From Oscillospiraceae bacterium (lineage in GTDB: Bacteria > Bacillota > Clostridia > Oscillospirales > Ruminococcaceae), in contig JAFTQJ010000061.1 of assembly GCA_017462785.1 (NCBI GenBank), forward strand, positions 1 through 32,843: 32,843 bases of DNA. The letters are read 5' to 3'. Shown here in pieces: positions 25,377 to 32,740 of the stretch. A program made the translations under genes and the position numbers. Under the pieces are notes generated by a model that saw only the letters and a program-made list of their open reading frames with translations, was not told where the DNA came from and did not search any database. How positions within the stretch are numbered: position 1 is the stretch's first letter; each line of letters opens with the position of its first letter.

Positions 25377-27004
25377 GATGCAGACCCCCTTTTCCCGTTC
25401 TGCCGGCACAGGGCGGCGGCATCCTCCACCGTTACGGCATTGTCAAAATGCCCCCTTGTCATGCGGCTTGCGGCGGTCGTGTAGAAACTGCTTTCGGAGA
25501 AGAATTTCCTCGGCATATCGGAGGAGATCACGTTCCCACGGAAAAAAAGTGCACATCTGTCCGCACATTCTGCGGCAAGCTCCGTATCATGCGTGACAAT
25601 GACGATGGTCAGCCCCTCCTCTTGCAGCTGCCGGAGAATGCCGGTCAGCCGCTGCTTGGCATGGGCATCCAGCCCCTTGGTCGGCTCATCGAGAAGGAGG
25701 AGTTTCGGCTTTCGGGCAAGCACCTTTGCCAGAGCACAGAGCTGCTGTTCGCCGCCGGAAAGGTCGTAGGGATGCTTGTCATAGAGGTGATGCAGGTCAA
25801 AGGGGAATGCTTCCGCACCTGCCTCCTCCAGCTCCTCACGGACGGTATTTTTCAGAAAAACGGTCTGCACGTCCTGCGGAAGTGCCGCAAGGCAATGGTC
25901 ATAGAGCGAATGGTTTTTGTAGTCTTTCAGGCGTTTTCCGAATACACGGATGCTCCCTGCACAGGGCTTGTGCAGTCCGGCGGCGGCATGCAGGGCGGTG
26001 GTCTTGCCGGAGCCGTTGCCGCCGAGGATGCAGAAGATCTCCCCCTCCTGCACCGTCAGGCTCAGATCCGAGAGCACATCCGGCAGATGCCTTTCATAGC
26101 GGAAGAACACATTCCGGAATTCCAGAGCTGCCGGCTTTTGCTCCGGCGGCTCTTGTTCGGGGAGCGTGCGGATATGGTCGGCATAATGCGTTTCGAGGAA
26201 GTCACGCCCCTCACGCACGGTCAGCGGACAGACCGCACCGGCATCAAGGGTACAGAAAAGCCTTGCGGCGGCAGGCATCGCACAGAGAAGCTCCGGTTTT
26301 CCACGCAGGGAAGCGATCGCCTCACGGGGGGGAGCATCGTGCAGGAGTGCCCCGTTTTCCATCACCAGCAGGCGGTCACAGATGGGGATGATGTCCTCGA
26401 GCCGGTGTTCGGCAATGAGAATGGTCAGAGAAAAGTCCGTGCAGAGCCGCCGGAGCGTGGTGATAAAGTCCGCCGCTGCGATCGGGTCGAGCTGTGCGGT
26501 CGGCTCGTCGAGGATGAGGAGATCCGGCTGCATCACCATCACAGCGGCGAGGTTGAGCAGCTGCTTCTGACCGCCGGAGAGCGTGGACACATCCCTGTCA
26601 AACCAACGCTCGATCCCGAACCAGCTCGCCATCTCCGCAATGCGTCTTGCAATGGATGCCTGCGGAACATGGAGATTTTCAAGCCCGAACGCCAGCTCGT
26701 GCCACACCTTGTCGGTCACGATCTGCTGTTCGGGTCTTTGCATGACAAAACCGATTCGGGCGGCAGCATCCCTCTCGGACAGGGCGGAAAGCTCCGTGCC
26801 CCTGAACCGGATCGTGCCGCTGAATTCCCCCATCGGTGTCAGCTCACGCTTGAGCAGCCGCAGGAGGGAGGATTTTCCGCTGCCGGTCGCACCGCACAGT
26901 GCGATGAATTCGCCCCTCTGCACGGAAAAACTCACGTTCCGCACGGCTGGTGCGGTGCATTTGGGGTGGGTAAAGCTCACATTTTCGACAGAAAGCAGTG
27001 CCAT
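25367..27004 (-). CDS. Fused double ATPase of an ECF transporter (EcfA-EcfA')
   Basis: 545 residues holding two complete ABC ATPase domains in one chain. Domain 1: Walker A GATGSGKSS (38-46), signature LSGGQKQ (142-148), Walker B LLILDEPTA. Domain 2: Walker A GGNGSGKTT (328-336), signature LSGGEQQ (about 418-424), Walker B LLLLDEPTKG. Most ECF modules have separate EcfA1 and EcfA2; the fusion suits a dedicated transporter. The start at ATG 27004 has AAAGGAGG upstream. It overlaps the ecfT end by 28 bp and the S-component start by 10 bp. Confidence 0.92.
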   Translation of the reverse strand: MALLSVENVSFTHPKCTAPAVRNVSFSVQRGEFIALCGATGSGKSSLLRLLKRELTPMGEFSGTIRFRGTELSALSERDAAARIGFVMQRPEQQIVTDKVWHELAFGLENLHVPQASIARRIAEMASWFGIERWFDRDVSTLSGGQKQLLNLAAVMVMQPDLLILDEPTAQLDPIAAADFITTLRRLCTDFSLTILIAEHRLEDIIPICDRLLVMENGALLHDAPPREAIASLRGKPELLCAMPAAARLFCTLDAGAVCPLTVREGRDFLETHYADHIRTLPEQEPPEQKPAALEFRNVFFRYERHLPDVLSDLSLTVQEGEIFCILGGNGSGKTTALHAAAGLHKPCAGSIRVFGKRLKDYKNHSLYDHCLAALPQDVQTVFLKNTVREELEEAGAEAFPFDLHHLYDKHPYDLSGGEQQLCALAKVLARKPKLLLLDEPTKGLDAHAKQRLTGILRQLQEEGLTIVIVTHDTELAAECADRCALFFRGNVISSDMPRKFFSESSFYTTAASRMTRGHFDNAVTVEDAAALCRQNGKRGSASCS

Positions 27005-27834
27005 CGGATCGCCTCCTTTGCTTCGGTCATCACCGGCAGGAGCACCAGAATTCCATAGGAAATCAGACTGCAAACAGCTGCCGGAGAATGGACGGATACG
27101 GTAAATCGGGGGTAGAAGCTGTGGTCGAGTGCCCCCAGCCCTGCAAGGGTGAGGGCGGTGCACAGCAGGCTCAGGCTCAGAAGCAGGACATCCCCACGGC
27201 GAAAGCGGAAAATGGCGAATTGCGTCCGTTTTCCGATGCCGTAGCCCCTCGCCGCCATGCTGTCAGCGGTGATGATGCCGTTTTCAAGTGCCCATGTCAG
27301 CAGAATGGAGAACACACGCAGATGATCACGCAGACGATCCTCTCTGTAAAGTCCGAGGGCTTTCTGTGCCTGTGTGATCTTCTTCGCCTGTGTACCAAGC
27401 AGGGCCACATACCGCATTGCCATCGAAAGGACGAGGGCAAGCTTCGGGGAAAGCCTGCCGCAGACATAGAGGAGCTTGTCACGGGTCATGAGCCTTGAAA
27501 AGCTGCGGAACCAGCAGAGCACCGCCAGCATGGAGCAGGACGCAAAAACGCCGTAGATCAGAGCTTCCAGCGTGACGGGGTTGTGGTTGAGCACAAAGAG
27601 CACGGTCACGCCGCTGTGGGAGAAAAGGGGATTGAGCAGGGCAAGGAGGACGAACAGCCCGAGCGTAAACAGGGAGCTTTTCAGAGCAAAGCCCCCGTGC
27701 AGGAGGCACAGGAGCAGTGCTCCGGCAAGGGAAATGAGCGTTACTGCCGGATGCATACAGAACATGGCAATGCCGGAAACAGCGAAGAAATATACCGTCA
27801 GTACAGCCGGATTGTGATCGGAAAAGCCCCTCAT
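26977..27834 (-). CDS. ECF transporter transmembrane component EcfT
   Basis: 285 residues with several N-terminal and C-terminal transmembrane segments around a cytoplasmic coupling region. The Ala-Arg-Gly motif that binds the ATPases is in SMAARGYGIG (195-197). The start ATG 27834 overlaps the stop of the preceding gene (ATGA), which suggests translational coupling. Together with the fused ATPase and S component it forms a complete vitamin importer. Confidence 0.92.
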   Translation of the reverse strand: MRGFSDHNPAVLTVYFFAVSGIAMFCMHPAVTLISLAGALLLCLLHGGFALKSSLFTLGLFVLLALLNPLFSHSGVTVLFVLNHNPVTLEALIYGVFASCSMLAVLCWFRSFSRLMTRDKLLYVCGRLSPKLALVLSMAMRYVALLGTQAKKITQAQKALGLYREDRLRDHLRVFSILLTWALENGIITADSMAARGYGIGKRTQFAIFRFRRGDVLLLSLSLLCTALTLAGLGALDHSFYPRFTVSVHSPAAVCSLISYGILVLLPVMTEAKEAIRWHCFLSKM

Positions 27835-29330
27835 CCCTCCACATCCTTTCCAAGATCAAGCGAATACAGCCATTCCACAAGGTCGCCGTCCGTGAGGACG
27901 TATTCGCCGCAGCCGACCGAGGGGGACGCACCATTGACATGGAATACCCAGCCGGACAGGTCGCCGCAATCGAATTCATAGAGGTCGGAAATGCCCTGTA
28001 CATAGGCAAGCTCCGGCGTACCGCTGTACTCGATGCGGATGCCCTCCGCTCTGGCGGCACGGGTCAGGGCATCAAAGGCGGTATCGCCCTGTGCAAGGGG
28101 GACTTCGGTAAGCCCCAGAATTTCGCCGTTTTCCGGAATATGATCCGCTTTGCCTGCCACGGTGTCACAGCGGATGGTGAGCTTCACGCTGCCGATGATC
28201 TCTTCCTCTGCAAGGCTCTCGGGCTGGTAGTAATCCTCCGCACTCTCGATCTGCACCAGCCACACCAGCAGGATACCGCCGGCGGCAAGCAGTAAAACAG
28301 TGAGGGCGGTTCTGCGTTTCTTCCGCAGAAACAGCACAATACAGCCGATTCCTGCCGCACCGAGAATGCATGCCGTAATGATGACACGGCAGTCTGGCGG
28401 GACGGCACGTCCGGATGTGCTCACAAGGTAGGGGTTGGTGTCCGCTTGCAGGGCATGGAGGGCGAAAAACACCTGTATATTGGCGTTCTGATTGACTGCA
28501 CCGCCCTCGGAATGGCTGAAGCTCCCATCCGCAAGGCGGTATTTTGCAATGCCGTCAAGAAGGGTGTTCCCGTTTTTCACAAAACGCTCATCCGTCAGCG
28601 GTTCGATGCCGAGGGTATGCAGGGCAAGGAGCACCTGTGCGGTGCTTTCGGGATTCGGCACGCCGTAGCTTGCAAAATCGCCGCCCTCGAGCTGCTTTTC
28701 CGAAAGAAGGGCAAGAGCACGGTCGATCTCTGCCGGATATTCGCCGTAATACGGTGCAAGTGCCTGCAAAGCCATAGCAGTGACATCCGCATCGCTCTGC
28801 TCCCCCGTCAGTGCCCAGCCGCCGTCCGCAAGCTGGAGGGAGAGGAGGTTCTGTACAACATCCTGTGCGGTGTACTGACTGCCGGTACAGCCGCTGTTCA
28901 GCAGATGCAGACCCCAGACCCAGCTCATGATCCCCATCTCACCGATGGAATTTCCCATCGTTTCGGCAATATACGCTTCACCGCCGCCAACGCAGAGATA
29001 GGCAAGGGCATATTTCTGTGCGGTCACGGCACTGGTGACTGTGTTTTCTGCAAGATAGGCATCGAGTGCCTTGGAATATGCCGAAAAATCGTAGTTTTCG
29101 GCATCCTGCGACAATGCGAGCACATACCATTCCGCCGTCATTCCGGCATTGTCCGCAAGTTCTCCGTCAAGCCAGTCCTGCACGGAATCCGCCCCATCCT
29201 GTGCAAGCTCATAGGCAAGTACGCCGTCGAGCAGCTCCTGTGCATCGGCGGCACTGCATGCAAGCGGTGTGAGCAGGGTGCACAGGAGGAGCAGGATCCC
29301 CAGAATTCCGGCAAATTGTTTACTTCTCAT
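27831..29330 (-). CDS. Transcobalamin-like membrane protein: alpha/alpha toroid plus DUF4430 domain
   Basis: 499 residues. A signal peptide (1 to about 27) is followed by an all-helical prenyltransferase/squalene-cyclase-like toroid (about 30-300) with QLADGGW (166-172) and LADGSF (266-271) repeats. Two transmembrane segments (314-335 and 341-360) flank a cytoplasmic RKKRR turn. A DUF4430 beta domain (about 380-492: GDTAFDALTRAA, SGWVFHVNG, DGDLVEWLY) ends the protein. Both globular domains would face outside. Alpha toroid plus DUF4430-like beta domain is the plan of animal transcobalamin and intrinsic factor. With the riboswitch and ECF genes this points to extracellular corrinoid capture (inference). 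Its start overlaps the preceding gene by 11 bp. Confidence 0.85.
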   Translation of the reverse strand: MRSKQFAGILGILLLLCTLLTPLACSAADAQELLDGVLAYELAQDGADSVQDWLDGELADNAGMTAEWYVLALSQDAENYDFSAYSKALDAYLAENTVTSAVTAQKYALAYLCVGGGEAYIAETMGNSIGEMGIMSWVWGLHLLNSGCTGSQYTAQDVVQNLLSLQLADGGWALTGEQSDADVTAMALQALAPYYGEYPAEIDRALALLSEKQLEGGDFASYGVPNPESTAQVLLALHTLGIEPLTDERFVKNGNTLLDGIAKYRLADGSFSHSEGGAVNQNANIQVFFALHALQADTNPYLVSTSGRAVPPDCRVIITACILGAAGIGCIVLFLRKKRRTALTVLLLAAGGILLVWLVQIESAEDYYQPESLAEEEIIGSVKLTIRCDTVAGKADHIPENGEILGLTEVPLAQGDTAFDALTRAARAEGIRIEYSGTPELAYVQGISDLYEFDCGDLSGWVFHVNGASPSVGCGEYVLTDGDLVEWLYSLDLGKDVEG

Positions 29331-30252
29331 GACGCTTGCGTGTCAGAGCCATGCCAGCCGCCGCAGTCAGGACAGCCGCCACGAGTGCGAAACCGGTCTT
29401 GTCACCGGAAGCCGGATTGGAAACGGCTGCGGCAGTGGTGGCAGTTGTGGTCTTGGCTGTGGTCTGTGCGGCTGTTGTGGTGTTCGTGGTTGTTGTTGTG
29501 GTCGTGGTGGTTGTTGTGGTGGTTTCCGGTGCGGCGGTCGTATCCGCAGTGGTTTCGGGTGCGGTCACTTCTGCCTTGCAGACGGGGGGCACGAGGATCT
29601 GTGTATCGGAAACGGCACTGAGCACGGCATTTCCGGCATTTTCAAGGGTCAGCGTCACCTTTCCCTGTGCATCGGTCAGGAATGCGGAAACTTCGCCGTT
29701 GATGGTGATGGCGGCACCCTCCACGGGCTTCTGGATGGGGTTCCAGTTTTCGTCATAGCCATTTGCGGTGAGGGTCAGGGTGAATTCCTCGCCGGACTGC
29801 ACGGAAACAGTGTTCACATCAAAATAGCAGTAAGCATCGGAAAATCCGGTCAGATCGGTATAGCAGTATGCATTGACATAGCTGCCATCAGCAATGGGAT
29901 CCTCCAGCGACAGGGCGGAGGCATGGTTCACACAATAGCCGTAGCCGCTGCCCTGCTCGATACCCCAGAGCTTGGTGATGCCAAGACCGAACTCGGTGCG
30001 GGAATTGCCGTAGCCGGCAGCGGCACCGCCGTCATAGTGGTTCTCATGGGCGAGGTACAGGGCATCATTGATGGTGAGTGCACCATCGCCGTCGGCATCG
30101 GTCACGGTGACGGGTTCAGCGGCGAGCACGAGTGCACCGGTATTGTCGGAGATGGTGACAAAGACCTCGGCGGAATCGGCAGCGGATGCGGAAAGGGGGA
30201 GTGCGGCTGTGAGTGCGAGCACGGCAGCGGCAGAAATCAGTGTTTTTTTCAT
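29320..30252 (-). CDS. Wall-anchored surface protein with beta domains and Thr-rich stalk, DUF4430-like
   Basis: 310 residues from ATG 30252, with GAGAGG upstream. Signal peptide 1-24 (SASA/AD). The first domain (about 27-145) has KLWGIEQGSGYGYCVN and DPIADGSYVNAY, resembling a DUF4430-type ligand domain, and contains an EF-hand/dockerin-like calcium loop DADGDGALTIND (52-63). An Ig-like domain (about 150-216) follows. A Thr/Ala-rich stalk (230-276) leads to NPASGDKTG (279-287), a hydrophobic segment and RKRHEK, a non-canonical sortase signal. It is probably the outermost corrinoid binder, displayed from the wall, but no ligand has been shown. The next gene starts within its last codons. Confidence 0.75.
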   Translation of the reverse strand: MKKTLISAAAVLALTAALPLSASAADSAEVFVTISDNTGALVLAAEPVTVTDADGDGALTINDALYLAHENHYDGGAAAGYGNSRTEFGLGITKLWGIEQGSGYGYCVNHASALSLEDPIADGSYVNAYCYTDLTGFSDAYCYFDVNTVSVQSGEEFTLTLTANGYDENWNPIQKPVEGAAITINGEVSAFLTDAQGKVTLTLENAGNAVLSAVSDTQILVPPVCKAEVTAPETTADTTAAPETTTTTTTTTTTTTNTTTAAQTTAKTTTATTAAAVSNPASGDKTGFALVAAVLTAAAGMALTRKRHEK

Positions 30253-30269
30253 GTGAATGACCTCTCTTT

Positions 30270-30470
30270 TCATGATTTTGCAGATTTGGGTGGTTTTACG
30301 CCGGCAGCTTCCAATGCCCTCGGCCACGGACCGAGGAATGCTTTCACGGCGATGACCTCACGCTCTGTGAAGTCGGAACGTTTGGGATAGCGGTTTTCGC
30401 CCCGCTCCTGCAATTGCCGGTATTTCTCCTGCAAAAGCGAGATGCAGTCCGATTTGGTGAACTTTTCCAT
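30270..30470 (-). CDS. Small HNH-endonuclease-associated-repeat-like protein
   Basis: 66 residues from ATG 30470, preceded by GAAGGAGG. The pattern (YPKRSDFTEREVIAVKAFLG, then PWPRALEAAGV) matches the helical repeat found beside homing endonucleases (HNH_repeat family), thought to bind DNA. Here it stands alone as the first gene of the riboswitch operon, 17 bp before the wall-anchored protein gene. No nuclease domain is present. It could be a local regulator. The family call is by eye. Confidence 0.65.
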   Translation of the reverse strand: MEKFTKSDCISLLQEKYRQLQERGENRYPKRSDFTEREVIAVKAFLGPWPRALEAAGVKPPKSAKS

Positions 30471-30534
30471 AAACACCTCCTTCAATGGTTTCGCATACAC
30501 AGACAAAAAAAGTGCCTTTTCATCGCCAAAGCAA

Positions 30535-30603
30535 CAAAAAAGCACAGCAATTTTCCACATCCGGAAAGGGGCACTCCCCCTCGGACATTTCCAACGGCTG
30601 CAC
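30535..30603 (-). terminator. Riboswitch-controlled terminator
   Basis: On the minus strand GTGCAGC (30597-30603) pairs, with two wobbles, to GCTGTGC (30542-30548). An inner stem, GTCCG-AGGGG with CCCCT-CGGAT, lies between, and TTTTTTG follows. Lying between the aptamer and the first gene, it is the likely expression platform; ligand binding would favour termination (inferred). Confidence 0.65.
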
Positions 30604-30610
30604 TTTTCAG

Positions 30611-30720
30611 ATCCAAAAATGCGGTTACCTGCATTGTCCGGCCGGTATTCCGACTATACGGCAGTGATGGCTGCGACGGATTTTCACCGAACTTCCCCTG
30701 TACCGGACTGCGAAATGGAT
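30611..30720 (-). promoter_or_regulatory. Cobalamin-type riboswitch aptamer
   Basis: On the minus strand GGGGAAGTTCGGTGAAAATCC (quoted in part: GGTGAAAATCC at 30678-30688) followed by GCAGCCATCACTG matches the conserved core of B12 riboswitches. A B12-box-like TGCAGGTAACCGCA lies at about 30619-30633. GTCCGG pairs with CCGGAC, and a closing stem ATCCA/TGGAT joins 30716-30720 to 30611-30615. The B12 box is one base shorter than consensus. The RNA would turn off the downstream uptake operon when corrinoid is plentiful. Confidence 0.85.
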
Positions 30721-30727
30721 TTTTTTC

Positions 30728-30756
30728 ATTATAGCATGGGAGAGGGGATTTGTCAA
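30728..30756 (-). promoter_or_regulatory. Promoter of the riboswitch/ECF operon
   Basis: On the minus strand a perfect TTGACA (30751-30756), 17-bp spacer and TATAAT (30728-30733). The start site falls at the first base of the aptamer. Confidence 0.88.
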
Positions 30757-30900
30757 GTAAATGCCGGCAATTTTAGATTTATCATTTGCAAAATCGACAT
30801 TTCCCCCTGCCCCTCTGGTTTCCCCTCTGCACACCCCTTCCGTCACCCCACCCCCTTTGTCGATTTTGCTGAGAGTTTTTCTATCCGAAAAAAATTCAGC

Positions 30901-30929
30901 TTGCCTTCCATGCAAAAATATGCTATCAT
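30901..30929 (+). promoter_or_regulatory. Promoter of the ECF sigma operon
   Basis: TTGCCT (30901-30906), 17-bp spacer and TATCAT (30924-30929) preceded by TGC (extended -10). It could be a vegetative promoter; autoregulation by the sigma factor cannot be judged here. Confidence 0.55.
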
Positions 30930-31019
30930 TATGTCACACTTTCCCATCGCAGTGTGTCTGTATAGATGAAAGCCCAAACGTGCGTCAAGCTTATATGATA
31001 CAAGAAAGGAGGACTGCCC

Positions 31020-31544
31020 ATGACGGAAGATGCAATGCGGCAAAGGGCGGTATATGACGAGTATTTCAATTATGTGTACGCCATCGTGCTGCGGATCCTG
31101 CATGACTGCGGCAGTGCGGAGGATGCCGAGGAATGCGTCATTGATACCTTTGCTGAGGTGCTCCCACGCCTGCATGAGATACAGGAACAGTCACTCAAGG
31201 CATACCTCGGAACCACCGCAAGACATAAAGCCCTCAATGCCGCCCGTGTGCTCCGGCGTGAAAACAGCCGGAATGTACCGATGGACAGCGTGCAGGAGCT
31301 GACAGCTCCGCAGATCGTCGAGGAGGCAGCGGAGGAAAACCAGCTCCGGCAGCTCCTGCTCCGGAAAATCACCGAGCTTGGAGAGCCGGACACCAGCATC
31401 CTCATTCAGAAATATTACTACGGCCGCAATTCCAGAGAGATCGCAAAGCTCACAGGACTGACACCGGCAGCCGTCAGACAACGCTGCACCCGTGCCGTCA
31501 AACGCCTGAAACAGGAGCTTTCCGGCTGGGAACTGATTTGGTAA
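31020..31544 (+). CDS. RNA polymerase sigma factor, ECF (sigma-70 family)
   Basis: 174 residues from ATG 31020, with AAAGGAGG upstream. Region 2 (YDEYFNYVYAIVLRILHD, then AEDAEECVIDTFAEVLP) and region 4 (SILIQKYYYGRNSREIAKLTGL, then AAVRQRCTRAVKRLKQEL; parts quoted) are the two domains of extracytoplasmic-function sigma factors. It lies 13 bp before the membrane-anchored gene, the usual sigma/anti-sigma pair. Confidence 0.93.
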   Translation: MTEDAMRQRAVYDEYFNYVYAIVLRILHDCGSAEDAEECVIDTFAEVLPRLHEIQEQSLKAYLGTTARHKALNAARVLRRENSRNVPMDSVQELTAPQIVEEAAEENQLRQLLLRKITELGEPDTSILIQKYYYGRNSREIAKLTGLTPAAVRQRCTRAVKRLKQELSGWELIW

Positions 31545-31557
31545 AGGAGGTCATCGC

Positions 31558-32724
31558 ATGAAACATAAGCGTCATATCAGCAGCATCCTGCAAAATGCTG
31601 ACGAACAGACCGCACAGCAGATCGCAGAGCTTTCCCCTCCGGCGGATGCCGAAACGAAGGAACGGCTCTATCAACGCATACAGGAACGAATGGAACAGCC
31701 CGTGTCCGTGACGGAGGAACGCTTCACCGTCAGAACGGTGCACCGTGCCCCTTGGGGGAAGATCACAGCGGCGGCAGCCTGCCTGCTCATTGCAGGAGGT
31801 GCGGCAGGCGGTGTGCTTCTCAGCGGAAGACCCGGCGGCACACAACCCCTTGCACCGGGACAGTCCGTGGCATCCACACAGTTTGCAGCATCCGAACAGC
31901 CCACAGCACCGCCGCAGCCCACGGATAAAATAAAGAAGGAGTGGACGCAGGAGGAGGTCTATGCACTGTGCATGGATTCCCTCGACAATCTGAGAAAATA
32001 CGGGCGATTTTCCTGCTCTGTGGCTAAGACGACCGCACAGAAAAATGCTCTCGTTCCGGAGCTTCAGGCGGAGCTGGAGCTGGATTTTGAAGCGGAGATC
32101 TATCACAGTGCCGCACAGTATACCATCTACGATCAGGAAACGATCACAATACAGAAAAATCAGTGGTACTATGCCGATGGATGCGAGCTACAGCTGTCCG
32201 AATGCCTGACCGACGATCATGCACAAGGAAAAGGTGTATTCAGCCAGCCGGAACAGAATTTTGTCCTGAGAGGCAGGGGCGGCAGTCCATCCGACTTCCC
32301 GATCAACACCGCATTTCTGATGGAAACCTATCTGTCGGATTTCAGCAAGTGGGAGGTCGTGGGCACGGATGTGTTCGACTATGTGTTCATCGAGGATCCC
32401 ACCACGAACATCACCCATGCAATGCAGCGTGAGTGCATCGTGCTGGAGCTTTCTGGGGATGTGTTCGGTGAGCAGTTCGGAAGCAGTAGTCAGGTAATGG
32501 TGGACGCAGAAATCGGCATGTGGCTTCAGATCGTCTATTATGATGCGGACGGCACTGTCAGCAGGACAAATCTCAACGACCTGAAATTCGGCAGTGATGC
32601 GGAAATCACGCATCCTTACAACATCGGGCAGGAGATCCTCAAGGGGGATTATGTCTTTGATACGGAGTATGAGCTGCCGGACAGCTATCTGAAACATCCG
32701 ATGGAGATGCACACAGAGGAATAA
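31558..32724 (+). CDS. Putative anti-sigma factor with one membrane segment and a large outer domain
   Basis: 388 residues from ATG 31558 (AAAGGAGG upstream). A cytoplasmic N-terminus of about 65 residues (helical, with LQNADEQTAQQIAEL) would hold the sigma factor. One transmembrane segment (68-89) follows, then a Pro/Gln/Thr linker and an extracellular domain of about 260 residues with beta-rich repeats (AQYTIYDQETITIQKNQWYY; YYDADGTVSRTNL). The outer domain loosely resembles the RseB/LolA-type sensor fold, but that is a guess. No zinc-binding anti-sigma motif is seen. Confidence 0.75.
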   Translation: MKHKRHISSILQNADEQTAQQIAELSPPADAETKERLYQRIQERMEQPVSVTEERFTVRTVHRAPWGKITAAAACLLIAGGAAGGVLLSGRPGGTQPLAPGQSVASTQFAASEQPTAPPQPTDKIKKEWTQEEVYALCMDSLDNLRKYGRFSCSVAKTTAQKNALVPELQAELELDFEAEIYHSAAQYTIYDQETITIQKNQWYYADGCELQLSECLTDDHAQGKGVFSQPEQNFVLRGRGGSPSDFPINTAFLMETYLSDFSKWEVVGTDVFDYVFIEDPTTNITHAMQRECIVLELSGDVFGEQFGSSSQVMVDAEIGMWLQIVYYDADGTVSRTNLNDLKFGSDAEITHPYNIGQEILKGDYVFDTEYELPDSYLKHPMEMHTEE

Positions 32725-32740
32725 ACACGAAATGTGCAGC

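Noticed and set aside
27831-29330. Squalene-cyclase or prenyltransferase enzyme
   Set aside because: The toroid repeats are similar, but the protein is secreted, has a DUF4430 domain and lacks the DxDD catalytic motif.
29440-29530. Tandem GTTGTGGT-type triplet repeats, possible CRISPR or VNTR
   Set aside because: These are in-frame Thr codons of the wall-protein stalk. There are no spaced repeats and no cas genes.
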